From NCBI GenBank assembly GCA_027605045.1, contig JAQFWX010000001.1, positions 1,674,001 through 1,738,000 on the forward strand: DNA of 64,000 nucleotides, written 5' to 3'. This DNA is from Phallus indusiatus. Lineage: Eukaryota > Basidiomycota > Agaricomycetes > Phallales > Phallaceae. The notes under the pieces were generated by a model. It did not search any database, was not told where the DNA came from, and saw only the letters and a list, made by a program, of their open reading frames with translations. Below are positions 45,901 to 58,424 of this stretch, in pieces (positions within the stretch are counted from its first letter, which is position 1; every line of letters begins with the position of its first letter). Position numbers and translations under genes: made by a program.

Positions 45901-48900
45901 TGGACTCGGCTTCAAAGGCCGCAAAGACTATTGTCCTTTTTCTGACGCAGAGGTTAGCTTTACATGGCGCTTTGGGTACTACATTTCACTAAATATCTCC
46001 TAACTAGGTCTGGAAAAGGGAAAGTGACGAAAAGTTCCAACGAAGCAGAATATCGTGCTATCTTTGATAATCTCATATCTGACTTGCTAACTGTCTTATA
46101 CTGGCCGGAATGGCCTGGTGCTGCCCTTCTTCTCAGAATTATATGTGGATACATGGTAGGGAACTGTGTTTTAACCATTCAATCTATCACAACTTATCTC
46201 TCGTTAGATTTCCTCATTATCAGACAAAGCTGCGAATAGTGCTGACAATAATGCGGCGAAGACGCTTGCTTTGGATCATCTTGGGATTATTGCTTCTAGA
46301 ATAATCACAAGTAGCAACAAGTTCCGAAAGACAGAAGGAAGTGAACGACGAGACGGATTGAAGGGGCTGGAAAGCGTTTGTCCATTGAAATGTTTACATT
46401 ATTCCGCGCTTCCTGAGACCCTTGCAGATTATAGCCAAAAATGATTTGTCTCAGCTCAAAAAGCTGATAGTCACTCATCAAGACATCTCAAACCATCTCT
46501 CCAAACGTGCATCTGAAGATCAAGCTTGTGATGTAAGGCTAAGAACATACATCCAAAGATTTATTCAAATTTTTGTAGAGCGCTCGTGAACTTCTCGCTG
46601 TAACATGGGGCCATGATTTGGCCAATGCTTTATTACATTGCAATTCTGTGATGAAACGAGCAGCGGAAGGAGATGATCGCAACCGCAGTGATAAGCATGA
46701 GTATTCAAAAATGGCCGAAGCTATGAAAAATGCCCTCAGAGATGTATGGAAAGAGGCAGCTCACGATGTCTTCGATATTGGGTAAGTTATGTGCTTCGTA
46801 GATGTCGATCATTTTCACAGTGTGTTCAGGTCTCAAGAGGATGTCGCGCGCATCGATCGCTTATCCGAGGAGCTTGGTTCAACACAAAGTCTGAGCAATG
46901 CCTTTGATGCGATGCTCAACGTCATCCTTGTCTCTTTGGATGCAACCGCAGTGTTTATGAGGACCAAAGCGCTGCGAGCTTTAGGACAAATCGTCACAGC
47001 GGACCCTGGTATACTAGGACATGTAAAATATTTTCAATAGCTGCTGTTGCACTTTTTACTGACTGAGAAGTAGGCGAATGTACGCAAGGCAATTGAGGCG
47101 CATCTGTTGGACAGCTCTCCCCAGGTGCGAGATGCTGCCGTAGAACTCATTGGAAAATACGTCGCATCAATACCCGAAGTTGCTGGAGAATACTATGAGC
47201 AGATCGCCGACCGTATTGCGGTATGAAGATCGATCGCTTTTCTCTCTGATTTAATCTCAACATTTTCATTAGGATACCGGTTTAGCAGTTCGCAAACGTG
47301 TTATCAAACTGTTGAGAACCTTCTATCAGGTTTCCTCTCAACAGGAACGACGTGTCGATGTATGTACCAAACTAGTTCTTCGCATGAACGATGAGGATGA
47401 GTCCGTCAGGGTGCGTTATAATCCCACTTCCAACATTTATCGAATAACATGTGTATAGGACCTGGCTATGAAAACTATCGAAGATGTATGGTTTGGTGCA
47501 ACCGAAGGCCGAGAATCGACGCCCCAGAAGTTGGCTGGATCTGATACCAGTCCCGTTGGTGGTAAACCTCAACTTCTTGCCAAAGTTGCTGTTATAATGG
47601 GGGTTTCTTCGCAATTTCGAGATCGTCAATCTCCTCTGGAAGATCTGTTGCATAAAGTCAGCATTCTGCTATAGCCAAGTGAATATCATGCTAATCATAT
47701 AACAGGTTATTGCAGAAAAGGAAGGAAAAGACGCACAGTTATTGCATGATCGTTATATGGAGATCGGAAATGAGCTAATTGATTGCCTCGTGGATGATCA
47801 AGAATTGCCCGGTTTCACCGTTGTCAACTGCATAAAGACGATCTATCTATTTGTATCAGCTCATCCAGCAATTATTTCAACGCCTCAGGCAACGACCCTA
47901 TTGCCGTATTTGAAAAACGCAACTACGGTCCGCCCATATTTCCTTCAGTTAATATAATGATATTAATGTCTGAATAGGCAGAGGAGCAACTGACCTCAGA
48001 TTATTTGCTGAAGATTTTTAGGACCTGTACACCCGGGATGCCGAAAACCGCCACCAAGTTCGCTCATGAGTTGCAAACTATTCTGCAACAGATGCTAGTG
48101 AAACCTAGTGGTCCAAACTGGGTAGCAGTATGTTCTTTTTCTCGTGTACACGAAGATTATGTTATGTCTCATTGCTATTAGACTCTACAAGAAAGCGTTG
48201 CTTGCATATGTAGTGTGGTCCAGCATCTTACGCATGATTTTCACCTTCTGATAGCCCTACTCAAATCTTGCAATGGTCTGAGCCTGGTCATCTGATTTGA
48301 TTTTCTTGACCTGACCGAACAAACTAGCTCGTATGAGAGAGCACCTTGCTCGTCCTACCGATCAGCCAATGGATGCTGCCACCAAGAAAAAAATGAATTT
48401 GCAGGTTTTTATAGCCGCTCTTCTATGCGAGCATTGTGATTTTGATAAGTTAAGAGCTGATGGAACAGGTATGTAATTGTAGGCCTTTTTGTAGCATTTA
48501 TTAAACTTGCACCTAGTACCTGTGACAGATCTCGCACCCATTTCAAAGGTATGTCTTTCGTTCATTCACTGATCGATTATGACATATAGGGAAACTTAGG
48601 ATTCTATTAATGAACATATATATAACATCATGCTTCGCATGCATGAGAAGTTCACTGATCCTACAGTGCGAGCCCGTCTCCTAGACTGTCTTGGTATTAT
48701 TTTTGTCTGTGTATCGTTTGTGCAAACTCATTGGTGAAAAATTCAGGCTTCCTGTTCCGAGCGTATCCTACACTCATGACTCTGAATACTTCGGCGACTA
48801 TTATGGATGCTATCTTTGCCTCTCCCGAAGAGGAGGCTCGAGGGCGACTATTGAAAATCATGCAGGATTTCTTAATCACTGAAGCAATGAAGCAATCGGC

Positions 48901-50496
48901 CCACGAAAAAGGTGCTATTGGATCAATATCGCACATGTTATGTTGCTAACACGCCCGCAGCCGTCGACAAAACAAAGACTACGCAAAACAAAGTCAATTT
49001 AGAAGAGCTTGTGGGTAATACTGTGGGCTTTGCAGATTCAGGGTTGGTTTTAGTTTTCATCGCCACGAATTGGATGCTTAAATGCAATTAGGGTCAGCTC
49101 CGCTATTGTTCAACGTTATCTCCCTCAAATCTTGGAAGCAGCCACTGCGAAAAATGTTCAAATGCAGTCTGCCGCGGTTGACATTCTAGGCTTCACGGTC
49201 AAGCAGGGTCTCGCACATCCCTTACAGGTTTGTCATACCGCTTGCTTAGTTCGTTAACACGTTGTTTATCTGTGAGATAGTGTCTTCCTGTCATTGTAGC
49301 TTTGGAAACAAGTCCCAATCCCTATTTAAGCAATAGGAGTAGTGGTCTGCATGGCATTCTCTATAACAAGCATCATTCTTTAATGAACAGTCGACATCTC
49401 GAATGCGCACGAGCTTCCTTTAATTATCAAAGGAAGATCACTCCGGGAAATGTCAAAGGTTGGTATATTTCATTCTGTTAGATGAAAGTGATTGATCATA
49501 TCTATCAGGCTATCGTTTGAGCCCAAACCCAACAGCGCTGCTACATAGATGGTACACACTTGTACGCGAGAAGCGTGTAACACGTCAAGATTTCCTGAAG
49601 ACATTGATGAGAGCGTTCGATCTTGATCCAGCAGAACTCACGGCAACGCAGGTATGTCAAATAATTTCTATAACGTTCATTTGGACAAATCTCTTTTACA
49701 GGACGATGTTGATTTCATTCGTTACATAGCAGAGAACATCTCGGCGTTTGACTATAAAACGCAGGAAGAGGTTTTCACAGTGATCCGACACCTCACTTCC
49801 GTGTTATCGGTAGTGGGGATGGCGTTGGTGGAAACCGTCGCGCCTACGACGTTAAACGATGGAGGGTATGTTTCAGGGTCTCATCTGGTAAGTACTTTTC
49901 ATCTTTCTGAGAATTTCCTGTTGATTCGTCTTATATAGATGGGAAATGCACATGAAAACAATGATCGAATATTGGATTCAAATACTGTGGGCGAAAGTAA
50001 GGTTTTCGTTGGTCTCACATTGTTCTATTTTCTAAGGTTGTTTTGCAAAGACGTTTTTGTTAAAACCAGAAAGGCGCCTACCGATCCCATTGCTTTAGCT
50101 CGATGTTCTATTGCAATCGGACTGCTTTTAATATTGAAATCACACCTCAAAACCCTGTACGGTTTGACTGAAGAGTGAGTGGGATTGGGATTTTTATCAC
50201 TGAACAAATGCTTATTCTAATCAACAGTAAATGCTCTAAATGGGCTCCTGGAAAGAAAAGCGCTATTGGCGACAAACCTGTTGTCAAACGGAAAGAAATC
50301 CCTTTGCTTTGGGATAACATGCCTTATGCCGTATTGCCCCTAAGAACCCAAGATGATGCAAACATTCAAACAGCTAGAGTTCGTCTTAATCAGATATTGA
50401 CTAAATTTCATCTGAATATGTTCTCAGTTTTTAGAATTATGGAACGAAGATCCTGTCACAGCAGAGCCAGAAGATAATGACATGATGGAAATGTAA
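42990..50496 (+). CDS. SCC2: Cohesin loader SCC2 (NIPBL/Mis4 type)
   Basis: Large HEAT-repeat protein that loads cohesin onto DNA with Scc4 (family knowledge). Start ATG 42990 ([14 protein letters not shown]). More than 20 exons; the last gives [19 protein letters not shown] and ends at the TAA at 50494-50496. The N-terminal third is disordered and Ser/Pro/Gln-rich. Introns 43427-43480 and 44235-44301 were placed because they alone keep the frame (the second joins KRS to [11 protein letters not shown]). The HEAT region includes [34 protein letters not shown] and [15 protein letters not shown]. The C-terminal conserved part has [19 protein letters not shown] and [29 protein letters not shown] blocks. 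The frame looks intact. It shares this window with SMC1. Confidence 0.92.
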
Positions 50497-50732
50497 ATCT
50501 AGTAGTACCTTAAGTAACGTTACTAATGGTCGTCGTCGATTAAACCATGCTCTTTTCATAATCCTAATAATGTACCAATATTATAATGAGGAATATATTT
50601 CTCGTAATAACAATACAAATAATTTCTTTCTCAATACAGAGCGGAAGTCGTAAACTTGGGAAATCGTGGTGAGTATCGTTACTTGTCGTAAAGTCGTGAA
50701 GGACAAAATAAATGATAAATGAGGAAATAAAA

Positions 50733-52467
50733 TCACGCGTGAGAGGACTGATGGTGAACTTTGTTCCAAAAAGTTTGCCATTTATTGTCGTGTTCTCGTG
50801 GCACTTCACGAGGTGGTGATGTTGATAAAGTCGGCGACGATGAGGAAGGCATCGTAGAAGGGTAGACCTCCGATTGAGCAACTCTAATCCTATCAATTGC
50901 ACGTAGAAGGCTGGGTGTCATTGGAACTGCCCCGTAAATGGGTGCAGATGCAGGTGCTGTCGGTTGTTGATTTTTGAGAAAAGCTGGTTTCCATCCCGGT
51001 CCGTCACGGTGAGAGGGTAGCGGGCGATGGCGAGTATCCGTTATGTCCTGCGAGTCCGAATCATAATCAATATTGATGTCGTAATTCTTCGACGAGTGCA
51101 GTCTGTCCAACTCATCATCACTACCGTATAATGTGGGACCTGACAAAGACAGTGGAGTAGGACTGTGCAGCCACGGTCGAGATGACAGCGAAAGCATTTC
51201 GGGTGGCGTCTTGGGGGCAGGACTGTCGTCTAATTCAGACCCTGAATCTGAATCGGAGTAGTCGCCGAGTGGACGAAACTGGACTTTGAAACGTTTCGAG
51301 CGGTCTTTCTTCTTATGCTTTTTGGGAAGCGGGGTAAAAGGATCTGGTGTTTTAGGAGACTGTGATAGGATTCCCGAAACACTGTTACGCTGGAAGAACC
51401 GTTCCCACCAACCCTTGCCATGCTCAAAAAAGCCTGCACGGTCGCTAGCATTAGAAACACTCTTTGCATACTTGGAGAGATACGCATTCCACTTCTATGC
51501 TGGAGGATCAGGGATGAGCATAACTTTATAGAGAGAGTAATTACCTCATCGGGATTTTCACCGAATGTTTTATGTAAAAACCAATCGGAGACAACGCCTA
51601 GGGCCAATAACAGACAAGCTAATGCACTAAATCCGTGTTCAACGCCCGTTCCCCAATCATCGTTCAAGCTAGAGGGTAACCATAATCGCTCCCAAACATC
51701 TTGCCATGAAGATTTGTGTGCCAAGAGTGTGATGGATATTACTACGCCAAAACTTCCACATGATGCAGAGGCGAAGCGAAGAGCACCGTGTTGGGTACGA
51801 ATTATAGGAAGAGACGACATGATGGCGGTAAGAGGAGTGAATAATGCAGCAAATACTTGTCGGGTGACAAGAGAAGGATGGAGTACGACGGAGAGTATCA
51901 TGGCAAATGCGAAGCCACCAGTTAATCCAATGAGTGCTAGTGCCACGAACTTGAAGCGGCCAGCTACGACCGTGCAAAGAATTGAGGACATGAGGTATAC
52001 AACCAGAAATTCAGCTGTCGATAGAGGCGCAGAATTTGTTTTATTTGCCAAAAAGAGAGTAAGCAAAGTAACAGATTGCGCTATATCCGGTATTATCAAA
52101 ACCAATTTCAAAATAGCGCATGTACGAAGGTCGTACCGGCGAATGCCCAAGCACCACATAATCCACCAACACCTCCTTCAAATACCCACCAGGATAAAAG
52201 CTTGGATTTAGTCGGAGATGGATAAGCCCCAACAACGGCTTCTTCATCGGTTTGTTTCGACGCAAAGCTTCGAGTACGATCGAGAGTCAGAAATGCACCG
52301 GCGAATGTTAATACAAGCGAGACGAGAAGTAAAGGCACGGCATAAATCAAATCCGCATGACCAGATATAAGCGAAGGTACTACGGTTGTTGCAATGAGTA
52401 CAAGTACTGAGTGATTATAGGTAGAAGTAATCTTACAAGTGATATCGGAGGGTTTGGGGGTAGCCAT
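50733..52467 (-). CDS. Multi-pass membrane protein, TM7S3/TM198-like domain (DUF4203)
   Basis: Three exons on the minus strand: 52137-52467, 51545-52080 and 50733-51494, giving 542 aa. The N-terminal half has about seven to eight hydrophobic segments (HADLIYAVPLLLVSLVLTFAGAFLTL, GGVGGLCGAWAFA, SVTLLTLFLA, FLVVYLMSSILCTVVAG, ALALIGLTGGFAFAMIL, FSALACLLLALGVVSDWFL). This resembles the TM7S3/TM198-like domain, with its Gly-rich helices. The C-terminal 250 residues are cytosolic-looking and disordered, with Ser/Pro/Asp clusters (DYSDSDSGSELDDSPAPKTPPE). The last intron was placed at KWNAYLSKYAKSVSNASDRAG. Its role in fungi is unknown. It is divergent from ISY1 over 270 bases. Confidence 0.75.
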
Positions 52468-52737
52468 TATGAAGAGAGCTCGAAAGAGGGGTTGTCGATG
52501 TCGTACAATCGAAAGTAAAATTACAGTAAATAAATAACAAATGAAAGAATGAGTGAATTATCAAACAACGACCCCAATCCTAACAGCTCTCAGCCGTTGA
52601 GCTTGAATCAACGACGATAAGATGATCGTGGACTGAAGGCTGGCCTCTGCGTCATGTCACACACTTTGCTTTTGTCACAGGCCTGATTTCGGAAGCTTCT
52701 GCCGAACTTGCACCAAAACCACAACTACTGAACCACC

Positions 52738-53978
52738 ATGGTACGTCTGTCCCTTCGTGAATTCCTCAACGAAATTTGTTGACTTACATTATTTTAGGCT
52801 CGTAATGAGGAGAAGGCTCAGTCAATGCTTTATCGATTCCGGGAAGCCCAGGCGGCTGAACTGGGTCTCGGAACTCGAGGGGACAAAAGGCCCAAGATGG
52901 CGAGCTCGTGTAAAAGCCTAAGGGAATGCGAGAGATGGAGAGGAGAGCTGCTCAGAGAAATCAGTAGAAAGGTGTCTAAGATTCAAGATGGTAAAGTAGT
53001 ATTTTCATGTCATGTTTTGAGAATACTCTGGTCAACTGGATATGTTAGCTGGTTTAACGGATTACGAAGTTCGAGACTTGAACGACGAAATTAACAAGTT
53101 AATGCGGGAGAAAAGACACTGGGAAAATCAGATTGTTGCACTGGGCGGAGCTAATTATCGTCGAAATGTTGCAATGCTTGACGACGATGGCCGCGAGGTT
53201 CCGGGCACAAAAGGATACAAGTATGCGTTTCAGCGTTTTTCATTCTTTCCCAGATGATTAACCAACAAATTTTGTTTCCTTAAGATATTTTGGACGTGCC
53301 AAAGACCTTCCTGGAGTTCGTGAACTCTTCGAAAGCAAGAAAAAGGAAGCGGAGGAAGAAAGCCTCGCCCTTACGCATTATAAAAAATTCATGGGACAGG
53401 GACCATTTTATTTCGGTGATCTGGACGAGACGCAGAACCCCAATCTGTTGGAAGAAGAGTATGCTAATGCGGAAGCTGGTATGTTTTTACCTCACGTTTA
53501 GATTCTTTTGAAAACTCGCAAATTATCTCTTCCTTATCTAGAATGGGAAGATATGCACAGGTTGTTGTATAAAGCACTCGATGAAGGCGACAAACCGGTG
53601 CCAGAAATGCCCAAGTATTATAAACCATTACCGCAACCAAATGGTAACGGCCCGCAGTCTGGCAATGGCAAACGAAAAGAACCTGATTCTAATACTGATG
53701 GTGGCGGGACTGTCGACAACGAGAAATCGAGCGGCGGACAAGAAGACGTTAAACGGGCTCGAACTACTGGATCAGATTCAGTCACGACATCTGATGATGC
53801 AGCAGCAAATACTTCACCATTACCTGAAGACGGAATAAGAGCGGCTGTTTCACTCATCCCGTTTTTGTCTGTTGAAGATCTCAAGCCGCCAAAATTGCCC
53901 ACACGACAAGAAATGGAGAATGCGTTACTGGGGCTCAGGAAAAAGGCTTTGTTGTCTGAATATTTCGGTCCAGAGTAG
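52738..53978 (+). CDS. ISY1: Pre-mRNA splicing factor ISY1
   Basis: Component of the catalytic spliceosome, associated with the Prp19/NTC complex (family knowledge). Five exons: 52738-52740, 52798-52990, 53049-53220, 53285-53478 and 53542-53978, giving 332 aa. Exon 1 contributes only the ATG; its donor is GTACGT directly after the start codon, and exon 2 resumes with ARNEEKAQSMLYRFREAQ, the conserved Isy1 N-terminus. Further conserved parts: LRECERWRGELLREISRKVSKIQD, LNDEINKLMREKRHWENQIVALGGANYRR and YFGRAKDLPGVRELFE. The C-terminal half is a disordered Gly/Asn/Ser/Asp stretch with KRKEPD, ending LLSEYFGPE. Confidence 0.95.
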
Positions 53979-54300
53979 ATTTGTAGATATAATTGTTCCG
54001 TGTGTATTTTATGGGTGGTAAACTGTATAAGAGTTTATTATAATACATCTGCTGCCGAAGTTTATCATAATGGATGCAATGGATGCCTCCATTAACAGCT
54101 GGCTCACGAAAATGTATTTGCGCATTGAGGCGTCCGCATCATTTGTGTTTTTATTTGTCGATAATGCGTCTACAGCATCTATAAGACCAATAGAGAAGAA
54201 CACGAGATTAGACTCAGCATTACATATGTAGCATAAAAATGAAGATGGTAAGTGCAGAATGAAGAATGGAGGGAAAGGGGAATTCGATGAATTTTTTTTT
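53979..54300. other. Convergent spacer ISY1 / helicase
   Basis: About 320 bases between the two stop codons. AT-rich; no gene seen. Confidence 0.45.
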
Positions 54301-57143
54301 CTAGGCTGCGCGGAATTGGTAACTGGGCAGCTCAGTGACAAATAAAACAGGGACTGAAGAGACTCCGCGTGCATATGTTCGATTAGTGAACACCTAGAGA
54401 AGCATAAGAATGTACTGGTCGTTGAGCTCATTACAATAGCTTGTACTTACCAGTTCTTCGTAGAATATGCATGGAACTTTGCGATTACTTAGACTTGAGC
54501 CGGGATGAATATTGACAGCCTATCGAAGGAGTTATAGATAATAGACAAAAGATCTTACAGATGACTGCAAACTTACGGTACGATCTTGGACTTGTTTATA
54601 TTGTCCGTCCGGATGCAACAAAGCGACATTTTGATGCAATCCTCGAACCAAACTTTTCAGAACAGGCTCTACGTCCTCTCCACACGAAGCTTTCCAATCA
54701 ATGCTCATCCTTTCACAAATGCCTTTCAACTGTTCCAAAATCTCTCCGGACTCTTTGATGGCACGTTCATTAATAAAATGCGACCGACACCATTCTTTTC
54801 GAGCATGGGTTGACTCCTGCTTTGAGATATCATGGTATGCGCGAAGGACGTTGAGATAGGTGATATGATCGCCCGAGGGTGAACGAACTTTTGTCTTGCT
54901 GAGTAGGCGGCTTCTCGGGTTTGAGAAGAATCAAGGAATAATTTTGCGGAGGCGGAGGTTATGGAAATCACACTCAAAACTTCGTTTGTGCATCCGTGTT
55001 CTTGTGATGCTAAAAGCGAACGTGCAAAAGATGTCTCTAGAGGTAGCGATGCCATTTGGCGACCAATATCGGTTACAGCTCCTTTGTTGTCTAATGCACC
55101 CAAACCAAAGAGATTCAATAATGAGACTTTGACTGAAAAAAAAAGCATGAGAAAAATAATTAAGTCAGATAAAGTAAAAACGTACCGTAATTAGGATCCG
55201 GTGGATCCATGAAATCAACATCTTCCGGATTTTGACCTAAGCATTTTAATTGAAGTATAGAGGATGAGAGATTACATCTCTGTATTTCAGGTAACGCTGT
55301 ATCTCGAAGTCGATTATAGGCGTTTTCAGTGTACAATCTGAAACATACACCTTCTCCCTAATCATATTAATTAATATCGATACGATACTTTGAATCTGAA
55401 AGATATCGCACCAAACGACCCGCACGACCTGCGCGCTGTGTGGCAGATGATTTGCTGATAGGCTGTGTTATTAATGATTCAATAGCTATAAGAACTTTAA
55501 AGATAACCAGAAGGACAGAGAATGAAGAAAGCCATACCACTCCCACGCTCTCGAGCAATGTAAGATTTTTCTTTACAGAGTCCAGTGTCAATGACATATT
55601 TGATCCCGGGAATGGTTATAGATGTTTCAGCAATATTAGTTGCCAAAATACATTTTCGCGTGTTAGATGGTGTCGGGGTGAATACTTTGCCTTGCAGGGC
55701 GGGTGATAATGAAGCATACATCGGGCAGACGATAATCTTTAGAAGTCAAGAAGCTCATGAGTTGGTCGTATTATCGGTAACATTAACCCCCTACCTGCAT
55801 TTTATCAGCAGGAAGATCGTTTCCATACATCTTGATGGATTGTTGAAGGCTTTCAATTTCTTCCTGTCCTGAAAAGGTATTAATATATATTATAGCAGCA
55901 GCAGGCTGGTTTTTTACCTGGTAAGAAAATTAACACGTCGCCAGGTGGCTGGCTTACATGAATCTGAAAGAATGTTTTGAGAACAGCTTCAGAGAAGTCT
56001 TCCTGAGGCTGAGCTGTATAATATATTCGGACTGTATGCTGCCGTCCTTTTATGTTTAGAATTTTGGCACTACGAAGAATGTCAACCTGGAGCAAGGGGC
56101 TAAGATAACGTCGACGATAAGAGCGTACTTATTATAATAATGACTAAATCGTTCAGCATCCAACGTAGCGCTCATAATTACAATCTTCAACGGATTCTGT
56201 TTTTGGGAGGTCGAGGTCGTTGGTGTATTTCCATTTCTCCGCTTTTGAATATCCTTCAAACTCGCAAGTAAGAAATCTGTCCGTAGTGTACGTTCGTGGG
56301 CTTCATCGATAATGATAACGCTATATTTAGATAGTAGAGGATCCCCAAGAAGCTCTCTCACTAGCATACCGTCCGTTAAATACTTGATTTTGGTTTCCGG
56401 ACTTGATCGTTCGTCAAACCGAACCGCATAGCCTACCATTGTGCCTACAGCGACACCTTGCTCTGCAGCTACTCGTGCAGCTAGAGACGTCGCTGCCACT
56501 CTTCGGGGTTGTGTGCATGCGATAATACCATTTTTGGCGAAACCACCTTCCAGAAGAAATTGGGGTACCTCTGATTTGAATTGCGTTATTTAACCGGACA
56601 GGATGGTAGATGTTATGCAGGAAGGAGACGTACGCGTGGTTTTTCCAGAGCCGGTTTCTCCCAAGATGACTACAGTATCGTTTTGGTGAATTTCCTTTAT
56701 CAGAGTTTCACGACCTTTTTCAAGGGTGACGTATTAGACGGGTGAATGAGAAAGAGGACGTATCGGAACGCACCTGTCCAAATGGGCAAATCTTTTCGCT
56801 GTTTCAATAGATCCTCTGCTTTAGCTTTCCCGCTTAGCTTTGCTTTTTTCTTGGGCTTTTTAGAACCATTTGTCATAGGCGGAGGAGAGGTTAAGCTGGT
56901 TCCATTAACATGAGGAAGGGACGTATCCGATTCATCTTCCGAGTCCGCCATATCCACCACTTTTCGTTTCATCGTTGATACTCTCGGAATACCATCTTTC
57001 GCACTTGACTTTCCATTGCTGAGGGACATATCAGAAGATAAAGCCTTAGTGTGTGAGACTGGCCTTGATTGGAGACGCAAGGGAGATTTGAGGTTGGAAT
57101 TTGATGAATTTGTTATGATAGTATTGGTGTATGCCGTCACCAT
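54301..57143 (-). CDS. DHR2: DEAH-box RNA helicase, DHR2/DHX33 type (one apparent frameshift)
   Basis: ATP-dependent RNA helicase, probably nucleolar and acting in 18S rRNA processing (family assignment). Roughly a dozen exons on the minus strand from the ATG at 57143. The N-terminus is basic ([28 protein letters not shown]). Helicase motifs in order: [30 protein letters not shown] within [60 protein letters not shown] and [11 protein letters not shown]. The C-terminal HA2/OB part has [29 protein letters not shown]. Near 54877 the frame breaks within [15 protein letters not shown]; one extra G in a GGG run restores it, so a consensus error is likely. It is divergent from SF3B5 over a 185-bp gap. 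Confidence 0.93.
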
Positions 57144-57328
57144 GATGATTTAAAAAAGAGATTTAAGAGACCAGAAGCTCTTCTTCTCCCTTTTTGAAGT
57201 CTCGAAAGACGAGCCGCCGATTTTTCTGGGTATGTACAACTGCCAGTGGACAGTGAAAAATAGTTTGCCGGTCAGGCGTCTATCTCGCTCGTCTTGCATT
57301 TCCTTCAAGCTTTTCAGTTTATAGATCC
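57144..57328. promoter_or_regulatory. 185-bp bidirectional promoter of helicase and SF3B5
   Basis: Short divergent gap between the helicase ATG (minus, ending 57143) and the SF3B5 ATG (plus, 57329). Both promoters should be here. No TATA box recognised. Confidence 0.5.
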
Positions 57329-57869
57329 ATGGTTTGTGTTAGATCTTGCTATTTATTTTTCATGATATTAACTATGGATACTAGTCTAGTGAACTAAGAT
57401 ATACTGCTAACACTCAGTTAGAGCATCGTGAGCGATTCCTCTCTTCGTTTATTCGGATTTGTGGCTGACCTGTCTCGCAGTACATGCTCGTTACGTCGGA
57501 ACAGGTGTGTTTTAAATTGTGTTCGTTTTCACAACAGAGACTTTAATTAAATGATTAGGACACGCCGATATAAGCAAATAGTACGTTATCTCCCTCAAGT
57601 GGTCTTGTTAAGCTGAACTTAGAGGAATGTGTTTCCAAAGTGATTGGATTACTCACCAGCATCGGGACACGCTGGCTAGTATTGCTGGCCACCCAACGCT
57701 GAATTCTTATCTTGCCATCGCTGACGGCGAAGCCATCGGAAGGGTGAAATTTGAAATGACTGAAGTCAGTCTTATAATGTCCCATTCATATCGACACTAG
57801 ATTGCTCACGTCTCTTTTCAGCGAATGCTTAGACCTTGTGGCCCACCTCCACAAAGAGACGATGACTGA
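57329..57869 (+). CDS. SF3B5: Splicing factor SF3b subunit 5 (SF3b10/Ysf3)
   Basis: Small subunit of the SF3b complex of U2 snRNP (family knowledge). It is easily missed because no exon is longer than 124 nt. Six exons: 57329-57331, 57418-57427, 57481-57504, 57559-57580, 57641-57764 and 57822-57869, giving 76 aa. Joined, they give HARYVGTGHADISKYDWITHQHRDTLAS, then YLAIADGEAIGRVKFEMTE and RMLRPCGPP, which track the SF3b10 family closely. Exon 1 is just the ATG and exon 2 is 10 nt. The N-terminus is about ten residues shorter than usual, so the first exon is the least certain part. Conserved exons from 57481 on are secure. Confidence 0.88.
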
Positions 57870-58424
57870 AGCTGAAAACCGATGATGGTTATGGACGATT
57901 TATTCTCAAGGCAGTAATGCACTCTCGCCAGATGGCATCGCTGGTACCAAGTTGCATCGAAGTGGGTACGACAAATTAGGGCTTCGTTAATTCACGGCGC
58001 ATCTTTCAGAATGATTCATTATATACATTACTATGTTACATGTCGCTCGACATCTTAGTACGATCTAACACAATATCTTGTCCCACCGAGACCTTTGAAG
58101 AAGCTATATTTAGTTTTGTTTGCACATGGCTGATTTTAGCGACGAGTCCGAGTCTATCTGAGTCTTTAAAGCTTTAAATTTTAAATTTTAAAGCTGCGTC
58201 TTGATCTCAATGACGTGAGAGTTCCAAGTCTACTGAAGTACGTACGTGTTCGCTCTTAAGTACGTAAACAAATTACCGACTTGAGCCGAAACATCATATC
58301 AATCCTGGTGGTGGATGGCATTCCTTCTCACTTAATGCCCACCAGTACCCTTGTCGGCAGTGGGCTCGTCCGGCTCAATATCAATCTAAACTCATCCCCT
58401 TTCTCACTTCCATTTCATCCTCGT
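57870..58424. other. Intergenic region with an AT-rich inverted repeat
   Basis: About 555 bases between SF3B5 and the second F-box-like gene, both on the plus strand. It contains the inverted repeat at 58170-58195 and a self-complementary AGTACGTACGT-like word near 58237. No gene seen. Confidence 0.5.
58170..58195. repeat. AT-rich inverted repeat
   Basis: Nine-base arms AGCTTTAAA and TTTAAAGCT are perfectly complementary around an 8-base AT-rich centre. It could form a small cruciform or be a terminator or protein site between tandem genes. Confidence 0.6.

Noticed and set aside
51420..52211. 263-aa plus-strand frame opposite the membrane-protein gene
   Set aside because: Antisense shadow of clear transmembrane coding on the minus strand.
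57555..57785. 76-aa minus-strand frame
   Set aside because: Antisense to the conserved exons of SF3B5.
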